Below, piece after piece: positions 1 to 5,019 of a stretch of DNA of 5,841 bases; positions within the stretch are counted from its first letter, which is position 1; each line of letters starts with the position of its first letter. The position numbers and the translations under genes are program-made. Under the pieces are notes generated by a model. It saw nothing but the letters and a program-made list of their open reading frames with translations. It did not search any database and had not been told where the DNA came from. Source of the DNA: Bacillota bacterium (GTDB lineage: Bacteria; Bacillota_B; Desulfitobacteriia; Desulfitobacteriales; Desulfitobacteriaceae); the NCBI GenBank assembly GCA_021779415.1, contig JAJYAS010000252.1, positions 1 to 5,841 of the forward strand, given 5' to 3'.

Positions 1-370
1 CAATACATCTTGCCGCATAGGTAGCGAGTTTTGTCCCTTTGCCCGGATCAAAAGTGTTGATCCCTTTAATTAAACCTATGGTGCCAATAGAAATTAGGTC
101 GTCAGCATCTTCTCCTGTTCCGTCAAACTTCTTGACTAGATGAGCAACCAAGCGCAAATTATGCTCCACTAAGGTATTACGCGCTTGCTCAACCTCACGT
201 GTTAGCGTAAAAGGTTCTGTTTTACTTTCACTCAGGATTAGCAAACAGCGTGCTTCCTCACGCTCGTTTAAGGGCTGGGGAAAGGCATTGTTGTTGATAT
301 ACGAGACCAGTAAGGAGACTCCCTTGAGAACAGAGAGCGCCATCGTGACGAGAAATAGTTCCGCGAACAT
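1..370 (-). CDS. sigK: RNA polymerase sporulation sigma factor, pro-sigma-K (partial, C-terminus outside window)
   Basis: Directs late mother-cell transcription (coat, cortex and spore-release genes) during sporulation. Translating the minus strand from the ATG at 370 gives 123 residues with no stop before the window edge. Residues 1-23 are a hydrophobic pro-sequence ending LLVS, followed by [11 protein letters not shown], which closely matches the pro-sequence junction of Bacillus pro-sigma-K (cleaved by the membrane protease SpoIVFB). Residues 62-123 carry the sigma-70 region 2 signature: [20 protein letters not shown], then [19 protein letters not shown], then [15 protein letters not shown] Shine-Dalgarno-like GGTGG run just upstream supports the ATG; in-frame GTGs at 382 and 391 are less well placed, and a TAG lies further upstream. 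Between EEARCLLIL and ARNTL there are about 12 more residues than I recall in B. subtilis SigK. The gene follows the pilus operon in the same direction, separated by a terminator. Regions 3 and 4 lie outside the window, so intactness cannot be judged. Family assignment is very secure. Confidence 0.95.
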   Translation of the reverse strand, partial: MFAELFLVTMALSVLKGVSLLVSYINNNAFPQPLNEREEARCLLILSESKTEPFTLTREVEQARNTLVEHNLRLVAHLVKKFDGTGEDADDLISIGTIGLIKGINTFDPGKGTKLATYAARCI

Positions 371-375
371 CTTCT

Positions 376-384
376 CCACCCCTT
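376..384 (-). promoter_or_regulatory. Ribosome binding site of sigK
   Basis: The minus strand reads AAGGGGTGG followed by AGAAG and the ATG at 370. This purine-rich run at about 5 nt spacing supports the ATG as the start, rather than the in-frame GTG at 382, which lies inside the run. Confidence 0.6.
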
Positions 385-407
385 TTTGCACGTTGTCGTT
401 GTTCTAT

Positions 408-436
408 TACTTATGCGTACGGGGGAGAAATTTTGC
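408..436 (-). promoter_or_regulatory. Candidate sigma-E/sigma-K-type promoter of sigK
   Basis: On the minus strand, GCAAAATTT (436-428) is followed by 12 nt and then CATAAGTA (415-408). The CATA start of the -10 element is shared by Bacillus sigma-E and sigma-K promoters, and the upstream element partly resembles the sigma-E -35 (ATATTT-like). Transcription would start near position 400, about 30 nt before the sigK ATG. In B. subtilis sigK is transcribed by sigma-E RNA polymerase with SpoIIID and then by sigma-K itself, so such a promoter is expected here. The match is by eye and imperfect, and no canonical sigma-A promoter was seen in this gap. Confidence 0.4.
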
Positions 437-442
437 TTATCC
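436..442 (-). promoter_or_regulatory. Possible SpoIIID box upstream of sigK
   Basis: The minus strand reads GGATAAG, one mismatch from the core GGACAAG recognised by SpoIIID in B. subtilis. It abuts the proposed -35 element, a position compatible with activation. A 7-base near-match occurs often by chance, so this is only suggestive. Confidence 0.22.
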
Positions 443-450
443 CACTAATA

Positions 451-495
451 TTAAAAAACCGCCATCCCGTTTATTTCAGGAAGGCGGTTTTTTAA
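451..495 (-). terminator. Rho-independent terminator of the pilus operon
   Basis: The minus strand shows a perfect 13-bp inverted repeat: TTAAAAAACCGCC (495-483) pairs with GGCGGTTTTTTAA (463-451). The G+C-rich core is at the loop-proximal end, a 19-nt loop separates the arms, and six T residues follow the core on the 3' side. The pilO TAA stop (494-492) lies inside the 5' arm, so the hairpin forms essentially at the end of the coding region. Because A-tracts flank both sides, it could also work on the plus strand, but no plus-strand gene is visible. It separates the pil operon from sigK. Confidence 0.92.
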
Positions 496-1103
496 GGTTG
501 AAACATCTTTACAGGAGAGTCAACACCGATGGGAGTATTCATAAAATCTGGTTTCTGGGTTGAATTGTTCAAAATTCCTATACTGGCACTAGCCGTCAAC
601 TTTAACTCTGCTCGCATGTTACCCTGTGAACCGGTAAGGCTCAAACTTTTGACCGCTAGTCGTTGACCCCCTCCAAATTGTAAATCATGAATCAAGGCGA
701 GTAAGTCCGCAGTCTTACCCAAACAACTAAAGCTTATCCCCATCTCTTGATAAGCACCTTTGGTTTGAGCTTGCTCAAAAGCAATTGACTGAGGAGCGAC
801 TGCGTGTTGTTTTGCCAGCGTATAGAGTCCAACCATTAATTGGGGTTTATCAAGCCGATTAGGAAGTTTGACCTTCAATTGAAGCACTTTATTCTCTAAC
901 GTTTTAATATCCTGTTGAAGACCAGTTCTATTCTTTTGGTAGGTGAGTAATTCCTGATATTGATTTTGCAGAGATACTAGCCGATTAGTATCACCTTGAA
1001 TAACCGTCCACTGGGGCAGAAAAAGAAATTTGACATAGGCATAGCTAATCCCAAACATTATTATCATTAAAAGAATAATTACTTGTAATCTTTCCTTTTT
1101 CAT
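492..1103 (-). CDS. pilO: Type IV pilus inner-membrane platform protein PilO
   Basis: PilO is a bitopic membrane protein that dimerises with PilN and links the cytoplasmic PilM ring to the assembling fibre. The 203-residue product has a short basic N-terminus (MKKER), one transmembrane helix at about residues 8-29, a coiled-coil at about 38-80 (heptad-like hydrophobics ending in LKVKLPNRLDKPQLM), and an alpha/beta extracytoplasmic domain at about 85-175, followed by a 25-residue polar tail. The LP...D.PQLM..L..LA stretch after the coiled-coil is typical of PilO. The ATG at 1103 has AAGGAG 8 nt upstream and an in-frame TAA just before it, which fixes the start. It is the last gene of the operon, 48 bp after pilN. 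Length and topology match the family, and position after pilM-pilN makes the assignment firm despite low sequence conservation. Confidence 0.88.
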   Translation of the reverse strand: MKKERLQVIILLMIIMFGISYAYVKFLFLPQWTVIQGDTNRLVSLQNQYQELLTYQKNRTGLQQDIKTLENKVLQLKVKLPNRLDKPQLMVGLYTLAKQHAVAPQSIAFEQAQTKGAYQEMGISFSCLGKTADLLALIHDLQFGGGQRLAVKSLSLTGSQGNMRAELKLTASASIGILNNSTQKPDFMNTPIGVDSPVKMFQP

Positions 1104-1111
1104 CCTTTCTG

Positions 1112-1126
1112 CTCCTTAACTCCTCT
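1112..1126 (-). promoter_or_regulatory. Tandem Shine-Dalgarno sequences before pilO
   Basis: The minus strand contains AGAGGAG (1126-1120) and then AAGGAG (1117-1112) upstream of the ATG at 1103. The nearer one has ideal 8-nt spacing and probably drives initiation. The second is about 9 nt further upstream and may act as a ribosome standby site; that role is inferred. Confidence 0.5.
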
Positions 1127-1141
1127 ACCTTATTTTTGTGC

Positions 1142-1156
1142 AGTAGAGAATCTACT
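1142..1156 (-). other. Small intercistronic hairpin at the pilN stop codon
   Basis: A perfect 6-bp inverted repeat, AGTAGA and TCTACT, encloses a 3-nt loop, and the pilN TAG stop sits in the 5' arm. No T-tract follows, so it is not a convincing terminator. It may slow exonucleases or set the pilN:pilO ratio, or be chance. Confidence 0.35.
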
Positions 1157-1694
1157 TTAACATCAAATTAAAATTCAAACTCTGTACTTTGTCTTGTAGC
1201 GAAACGGTTTGAATATCAACTTCCTGGAACATCCCTGAATCGCGCAGACTAACCCATAAACGGGCCACATCCACAGGTGTTGGAACACTTACGCTCAAGG
1301 CCACGTTATTTTCCTGTAAGGAAAATGAATTGACAACCGTCCCAACAGGTAACATACTCTTCAGTTTTTCTAAAATTGGACCTGGATCATGGGTGGTTTT
1401 CTGGATGAGATTTAGTGTCTGTTGTTCTCCTTCCACTTCGGCTTTTAGCGACTTCAATTGGCTAACCTGATTCGCGATTTCTCTGAGAGATGAGATTTTC
1501 TCTTCAACCAAGGCGATGTCTCTGCTCACTTTATAATCCCAAAGCCAAGGAGTACTGCCAATAACTCCTAAGATTAAAAGACTTCCGATTCCCCAGGTTA
1601 TAATTTTAAATTTTAATTTTGAATGGTTCGAGGTTTCTCGGGCAAGACTTTCAAGCCAGCGTTGGGCAAAGTTAAATTCTATTTTTCCTCTCAT
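1152..1694 (-). CDS. pilN: Type IV pilus inner-membrane platform protein PilN
   Basis: PilN is the membrane partner that docks onto cytoplasmic PilM through its N-terminal tail and pairs with PilO outside the membrane. The 180-residue product has a cytoplasmic tail at residues 1-30, a transmembrane helix at about 31-52 (IITWGIGSLLILGVIG), a coiled-coil at about 57-100, and a ferredoxin-like domain at about 106-180 containing LKSMLPVGTVVNSFSL, a typical PilN 'lP.gv.l.s' segment. The tail reads KIEFNFAQRW where most PilN proteins carry an INLLP-type motif, so the PilM docking peptide is divergent. Its ATG directly follows the pilM TAA, and its ribosome site lies inside the last pilM codons, implying translational coupling. 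Length is close to the family norm. Assignment rests on topology, the segment above and gene order. Confidence 0.88.
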   Translation of the reverse strand: MRGKIEFNFAQRWLESLARETSNHSKLKFKIITWGIGSLLILGVIGSTPWLWDYKVSRDIALVEEKISSLREIANQVSQLKSLKAEVEGEQQTLNLIQKTTHDPGPILEKLKSMLPVGTVVNSFSLQENNVALSVSVPTPVDVARLWVSLRDSGMFQEVDIQTVSLQDKVQSLNFNLMLK

Positions 1695-2825
1695 TTAGCC
1701 CTCCCGCATGGCTAAACCGTAAAGACTGCCATACTTCATCCCATTTTTCTGATACGTTTTAACCGATCGGCTAAAGCGGGGACGCCAGGCGTTAGGGAAG
1801 CCTACCTGGGTAAATATCTCCAAATTCGATTGGAAAATCTCTTCTAAGAAAGGAAGATCTGAATAGTCCCCCGTAATATAAATACGATCAATGGATTTGC
1901 CAAAATGCCGTGCTGCAAAAAAGCCAAAAAATTCAGAGAGCGATTGCAAGACATTTCTCAGAGTCATCTCAACTTCCGTTTTAGCCCAAGCATGCAATTT
2001 TGCGGTTTGCAGATCTAAATCCGTTTCTTCTAGTTGCCCATCTCCGATCCCTTCGGAAGAAGCACTCACATCCTTCTTAACTTGGTCCAATACTTCTAAA
2101 GAGACCTCTATATCCGAATACAGAAAAAACACGCCGTGCTCTAGAAGAATAACTTCCACTCGATCCGCATTCAAGTCAATGATCGCCAAATCCAGTGAAG
2201 CCTCAGATTCAACCTTAGTCTTCATTAAGTCATTTAGACTTAATTTTGAGTATAAACGAGCCAAACCATCCGCAGCTAAATCCACTACTTTCGGCTTAAA
2301 TCCAATCTCTTCCCACTCCGACCATAACGCTTCCCAATGATACTTTGGCAGAGCAGCCAGAAGAACCCGTTGGCGCAGCTCTCCATCTTCTACTAATCGA
2401 TCTAATAATCGATAATCAACGACGTAATCCGAAATATTCAACGTGAAATACTGCTCAACTTGTTCCGTTAGAAGCTTATCCAAATCATGATTTGATATCA
2501 GAGGGAGGGTGACCATCCTAGTAATTACGCCCGGGCAGGAGACGGCAAGGCGAAGTTTATTGATAGGAACATGGTTTTTAAGCAACCATGCTTTAAGTAG
2601 GTCTGACTTTTTTCCACCACTCGAACTCTTCTCTTCTTGGCTGCTTTCTTCCATAGCAAGTTCACCCTCTGAAGAGAGATTCTGTTCGGTATCCGATTCA
2701 AATTCAGAGGGTCCATGAAATTCAGACAAGCGGAGAATATCGAGTTTAAGATTACGTCGGGCGACTTTGGCAACAACCCAGTGGTTCCCCCGTACAACAG
2801 CCAACCATTGTTTTTGTTTAAACAC
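1695..2825 (-). CDS. pilM: Type IV pilus actin-like assembly protein PilM (divergent)
   Basis: PilM is a cytoplasmic actin/FtsA-fold protein that binds the N-terminus of PilN and links the motor to the membrane platform. The 376-residue product contains the family segment LPLISNHDLDKLLTEQVEQY (about 107-126) followed by DYVVDYRLL, resembling 'lP.m...el..ai..ea.qyiPf...e...dy..l' of PilM. It then has VLLAALPKYHWEAL and IGFKPKVVDLAADGLARLY, the usual PilM middle region. The three nucleotide-binding motifs are poor: WLAVVRGNHWVVAKV replaces the N-terminal 'iGiDiG' element, IIDLNADRVEV replaces 'iiDiG...t', and IYITGDYSDLPFL replaces 'i.ltGGga.l.gl'. Two acidic stretches look inserted, about residues 38-74 (Ser/Glu-rich) and 248-275. 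The start is GTG with AAGGGG 7 nt upstream. It lies 51 bp after the tip pilin gene and abuts pilN. ATP binding may be lost or altered; that is inference from motif inspection. Confidence 0.85.
   Translation of the reverse strand: MFKQKQWLAVVRGNHWVVAKVARRNLKLDILRLSEFHGPSEFESDTEQNLSSEGELAMEESSQEEKSSSGGKKSDLLKAWLLKNHVPINKLRLAVSCPGVITRMVTLPLISNHDLDKLLTEQVEQYFTLNISDYVVDYRLLDRLVEDGELRQRVLLAALPKYHWEALWSEWEEIGFKPKVVDLAADGLARLYSKLSLNDLMKTKVESEASLDLAIIDLNADRVEVILLEHGVFFLYSDIEVSLEVLDQVKKDVSASSEGIGDGQLEETDLDLQTAKLHAWAKTEVEMTLRNVLQSLSEFFGFFAARHFGKSIDRIYITGDYSDLPFLEEIFQSNLEIFTQVGFPNAWRPRFSRSVKTYQKNGMKYGSLYGLAMREG
1699..1705 (-). promoter_or_regulatory. Ribosome binding site of pilN inside the pilM 3' end
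   Basis: The minus strand reads GGGAGGG within the codons for the last pilM residues (REG), followed by the stop and then the pilN ATG. The GGAGG core is 5 nt from the start. This arrangement favours coupled synthesis of PilM and PilN, which work as partners. Confidence 0.65.
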
Positions 2826-2832
2826 GGCTAAT

Positions 2833-2838
2833 CCCCTT
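2833..2838 (-). promoter_or_regulatory. Ribosome binding site deciding the GTG start of pilM
   Basis: AAGGGG on the minus strand is spaced 7 nt from GTG at 2825. No ATG or TTG in frame nearby has a comparable site, and the product begins WLAVVR... where the first PilM strand is expected. Confidence 0.6.
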
Positions 2839-2876
2839 CTTGATCTTAATTGATGACCTTTGACTGTATTAATTTA

Positions 2877-4421
2877 TCAACTGTTTACTATAATTTCCTT
2901 TTCCCATAAGAGTCCTTCACCGTTAGTTCCATTTGTTCCACTATTTCCGGAATTAGGATCTGAGGCTGAAGGATTTACCGTTACATAACCATAACCTTTC
3001 TTCCCCCGGTAACTAGCGGTGATAGGAATTGTTATTCCAATAGGGAAGGAGGCGGGAGTAGATTCAAGGATGGTACCGCTGACAGTCCCTGCTTTTATAC
3101 CTTTAAAAACATTACCGGTATTCTGCACATAACTCGGATTTGAACTGCTCCAGGTTGCTGAAGCAGAAACATCCTTTGTTGACCCGTCTGAATAAATCGC
3201 TTTCGCCGTAAATGTTTGACTTTGGCCTGCGGTAACATACGCCGCAGCAGGAGTGACCATAACACCCAGAAAAACAGGGTCTGAGACATCCGATTTGTTT
3301 ATTAATTGCCAGGCATTTGAAGTTCCGGGAATCGTATTTTTATTATAATAATTAGCTCGATACCATTGTCCAGTGTACACGACGTCATTATATGTGTTGT
3401 TATCTTTCGGATCATAAATATTAAAGGGTTTCCATTCGACGGTTAATTCTTGCCAGCCGTTGTTTGAACCAGGTTGTATAAAATCAGCGTCACCGTTATT
3501 ATGGGCGCGATACAGGTCCCCGTTATAAACTACAATATCTCCTTCATTATAATTATTAAAATTCGTCCAATTATTCGTTAGCTCCTGCCATGGACTGTTT
3601 ACTAAACCTGGTTGCGTATTATATGAATAGAACCTCGATCGGAACAAACTGGAATTATAGATTACAAAGGCACCTTCATCATGATAGAAATTGAAATTGC
3701 GCCACTCATTGGTTATCTCATTCCAAGGGTTATTTAAAGCTCCTGGCTGCTGATTTTCTGACCAATTACTTTGTGTTACTATGAATTTTTTACCCTGATA
3801 ACAGACAATATTAACAGCACCTAATTTATACCGATTAAATGATCGCCATTTTATTGTGATCTCTTGCCATACATCAGCTACTCCAGGAATATCATCATGA
3901 TCTGCATACCAAAGATTATAAAAATACCTTTTGTTGCCGTCGGCATCTATATAACTAACATGAGAGTTGGTGCCATCACGATAGACGGCATTAGGATCCC
4001 ATAAAGGGTAGTCCGGAAAAGTGCCTTCATCTTTACAATCAGTACCACCATGATCGCCGTACCAATACTCACCTTGTTTAACCCTTCGATCATTAAAATA
4101 ATCACCGGTACTTGTCACTGTAAAAGAACTCGTCCCATTGGTAATACTAACCTCAAAGTGTCCACTCTGTCCTGGAAGGGTCACACTGGGCAACGTAAGA
4201 GTACCCCCCGCTGCCAAAGTCCCATCCGCTACTGCCTTTTTTCCTGCAGCTATACCATATTGTAGGCCTGCTTCAGCTAAATAATAAGCTTTAAGCCCTT
4301 TTTCTTCTGACGACTCATTTTTTGCTTGATAGATTATAGTTGTAAAGAAGATCCCAGATATCGCCAGCAAAACCATAACCATGATAACGGCTGTTAGTAG
4401 TGCCGAACCTCTTTCTTTCAA
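2877..4421 (-). CDS. PilX/GspK-like minor pilin with five CBM5/12-like repeats and an Ig-like domain (putative tip adhesin)
   Basis: Probably a minor pilin that caps the pilus tip and binds polysaccharide. The 514-residue product starts KERGSALLTAVIMVMVLLAIS, a PilX N-terminal-type prepilin leader. Cleavage after Gly5 would leave Ser at +1 and Thr, not Glu, at +5, as in the GspK family. AKNESSEEKGLKAYYLAEAG (33-52) is the typical PilX 'A..e...AyylAEaG' helix. Residues 138-373 hold five tandem units (about 138-185, 196-233, 244-278, 289-323, 334-371) of the pattern Y..G..V.Y.G..Y.A......PG....W.E(I/L)T..W..FN.Y, which resembles carbohydrate-binding module family 5/12. Residues 384-484 look like a bacterial Ig-like (BIG2) domain, including ATWSSSNPSYV and GIKAGTVSGTI. 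A Gly/Asn/Ser linker and LLWEKEIIVNS end the protein. The start is TTG with AGGAGG 9 nt upstream, 16 bp after the PilW-type gene. PilX-type proteins are usually far shorter. Ligand unknown; chitin or cellulose is a guess from the CBM family. Confidence 0.85.
   Translation of the reverse strand: MKERGSALLTAVIMVMVLLAISGIFFTTIIYQAKNESSEEKGLKAYYLAEAGLQYGIAAGKKAVADGTLAAGGTLTLPSVTLPGQSGHFEVSITNGTSSFTVTSTGDYFNDRRVKQGEYWYGDHGGTDCKDEGTFPDYPLWDPNAVYRDGTNSHVSYIDADGNKRYFYNLWYADHDDIPGVADVWQEITIKWRSFNRYKLGAVNIVCYQGKKFIVTQSNWSENQQPGALNNPWNEITNEWRNFNFYHDEGAFVIYNSSLFRSRFYSYNTQPGLVNSPWQELTNNWTNFNNYNEGDIVVYNGDLYRAHNNGDADFIQPGSNNGWQELTVEWKPFNIYDPKDNNTYNDVVYTGQWYRANYYNKNTIPGTSNAWQLINKSDVSDPVFLGVMVTPAAAYVTAGQSQTFTAKAIYSDGSTKDVSASATWSSSNPSYVQNTGNVFKGIKAGTVSGTILESTPASFPIGITIPITASYRGKKGYGYVTVNPSASDPNSGNSGTNGTNGEGLLWEKEIIVNS
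3303..4010 (-). repeat. Region encoding five tandem CBM5/12-like repeats
   Basis: The protein-level repeat has a period of about 45-55 residues. Recurring anchors are W(Q/N)E(I/L)T..W..FN.Y at the linkers, V.Y(N/Q/T)G..(Y/F) in the middle, and (Q/D/T)xPG....W near the end. Units 3 and 4 are most alike; unit 1 is the most divergent and longest, and unit 5 carries an insertion (DPKDNNTYN). At DNA level the copies differ substantially, so the duplications are old rather than recent, and no long perfect direct repeat was seen. Confidence 0.75.
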
Positions 4422-4428
4422 AGCGGCT

Positions 4429-4436
4429 CTCCTCCT
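4429..4436 (-). promoter_or_regulatory. Strong ribosome binding site deciding the TTG start of the tip pilin
   Basis: AGGAGGAG lies directly after the upstream stop codon, with the AGGAGG core 9 nt before the TTG at 4421. The TTG places the prepilin leader KERGSALL exactly at the N-terminus, which confirms it. Confidence 0.7.
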
Positions 4437-4437
4437 G

Positions 4438-5019
4438 CTAGTTCAAGCGTGCCCAGGTCATAAGTTCATAGGGTTGAGACCCATTATGACCGCCTATTGT
4501 AATATCTATTTTTACCAGATGTTTATCGTGGTCATCTGGTGTAAGGCTGATTTGCGAAATGTCGTCTGCAATGAGGTATTTGTTAACTTCATCTTTCATG
4601 TACCATAGTGTGCCTTCTCCTTTACTAGTATCATAGTCATAAAATAGTTTGGTTGAAGGCGGTGGTGTCTTAGATGATGATGGTGACTTAATAAAAATTA
4701 GACAGGGGTCGCTTTCGCCCTTTGATCCCGAAGCAGCTGCAGCTGCACTCGCGTATTGATAGATCCCCTGGTCATTTGAAGTAGATTTAAAATATGTATA
4801 ACAATTCAAACGAAGTTCATCCAAGATTTGCACCATGGCAACGCGTTCTTTTTGTTCCACCTCATTTTGCTTGGAGGCCGAATCATAGCCGGATATTTCC
4901 GTACGCATAAATTGGGAAGCGTATAATAAAAGCAAACCAAAAATCGAGATGGCGATCATGACTTCCAGAAGGGTGAAGGCTCCTGTGCTGTTCTTAGCCA
5001 TATGTTTATTTTTCATCAT
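4438..5019 (-). CDS. PilW/GspJ-type minor prepilin
   Basis: A pilin-like protein, probably the J/W member of a tip complex. From the ATG at 5019 it has 193 residues. The leader ends ...STGA, followed by FTLLEVMIAISIFGLLLL, a canonical class III prepilin core with Glu at +5 if cleavage follows Ala14 (not Gly13). The helix continues through EVEQKERVAMVQILDELR, typical of PilW/GspJ. The C-terminal part has LFYDYD...GTLWYMKDEVNKYLIADDISQISL, resembling the PilW/GspJ 'v.Y........l.r......l...v..l.f' region. Residues 92-96 are an Ala run, and a SPSSSKTPPPS segment follows, probably surface loops. Cys73 and Cys106 might pair. The 5019 ATG overlaps the upstream TGA as ATGATG. An in-frame ATG at 5034 lacks a ribosome site, so I prefer 5019 (or 5016). 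It sits between the PilV- and PilX-type genes. The exact subfamily name is less certain than the prepilin call. Confidence 0.85.
   Translation of the reverse strand: MMKNKHMAKNSTGAFTLLEVMIAISIFGLLLLYASQFMRTEISGYDSASKQNEVEQKERVAMVQILDELRLNCYTYFKSTSNDQGIYQYASAAAAASGSKGESDPCLIFIKSPSSSKTPPPSTKLFYDYDTSKGEGTLWYMKDEVNKYLIADDISQISLTPDDHDKHLVKIDITIGGHNGSQPYELMTWARLN

Noticed and set aside
288..563. 91-codon plus-strand open frame over the sigK start, intergenic region and pilO end
   Set aside because: It runs antisense through the sigK N-terminus and the terminator, has no recognisable protein features and no good ribosome site.
1142..1156. Intrinsic terminator between pilN and pilO
   Set aside because: The hairpin is short, A+T-rich and lacks a following U-tract; pilO would be cut off from its operon.
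1891..2340. 149-codon plus-strand open frame inside pilM
   Set aside because: It is antisense to a well-supported pilM and its Ser/Lys/Thr-rich composition is typical of a shadow frame.
2525..2797. 90-codon minus-strand frame overlapping pilM in another phase
   Set aside because: Lies wholly inside pilM with no family resemblance; the pilM frame has clear PilM segments through the same region.
2826..2876. Internal promoter for pilM in the 51-bp gap after the tip pilin gene
   Set aside because: The gap is A+T-rich, but I could not find a paired -35/-10 at acceptable spacing; simple operon readthrough explains expression.
3095..3289. 64-codon minus-strand frame inside the tip pilin gene
   Set aside because: Out-of-phase reading of the Ig-like domain; basic, low-complexity product with no support.
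4050..4608. Two plus-strand open frames (4050-4265 and 4381-4608) over the tip pilin and PilW-type genes
   Set aside because: Antisense to clear prepilin coding sequence, with no ribosome sites or domain features.
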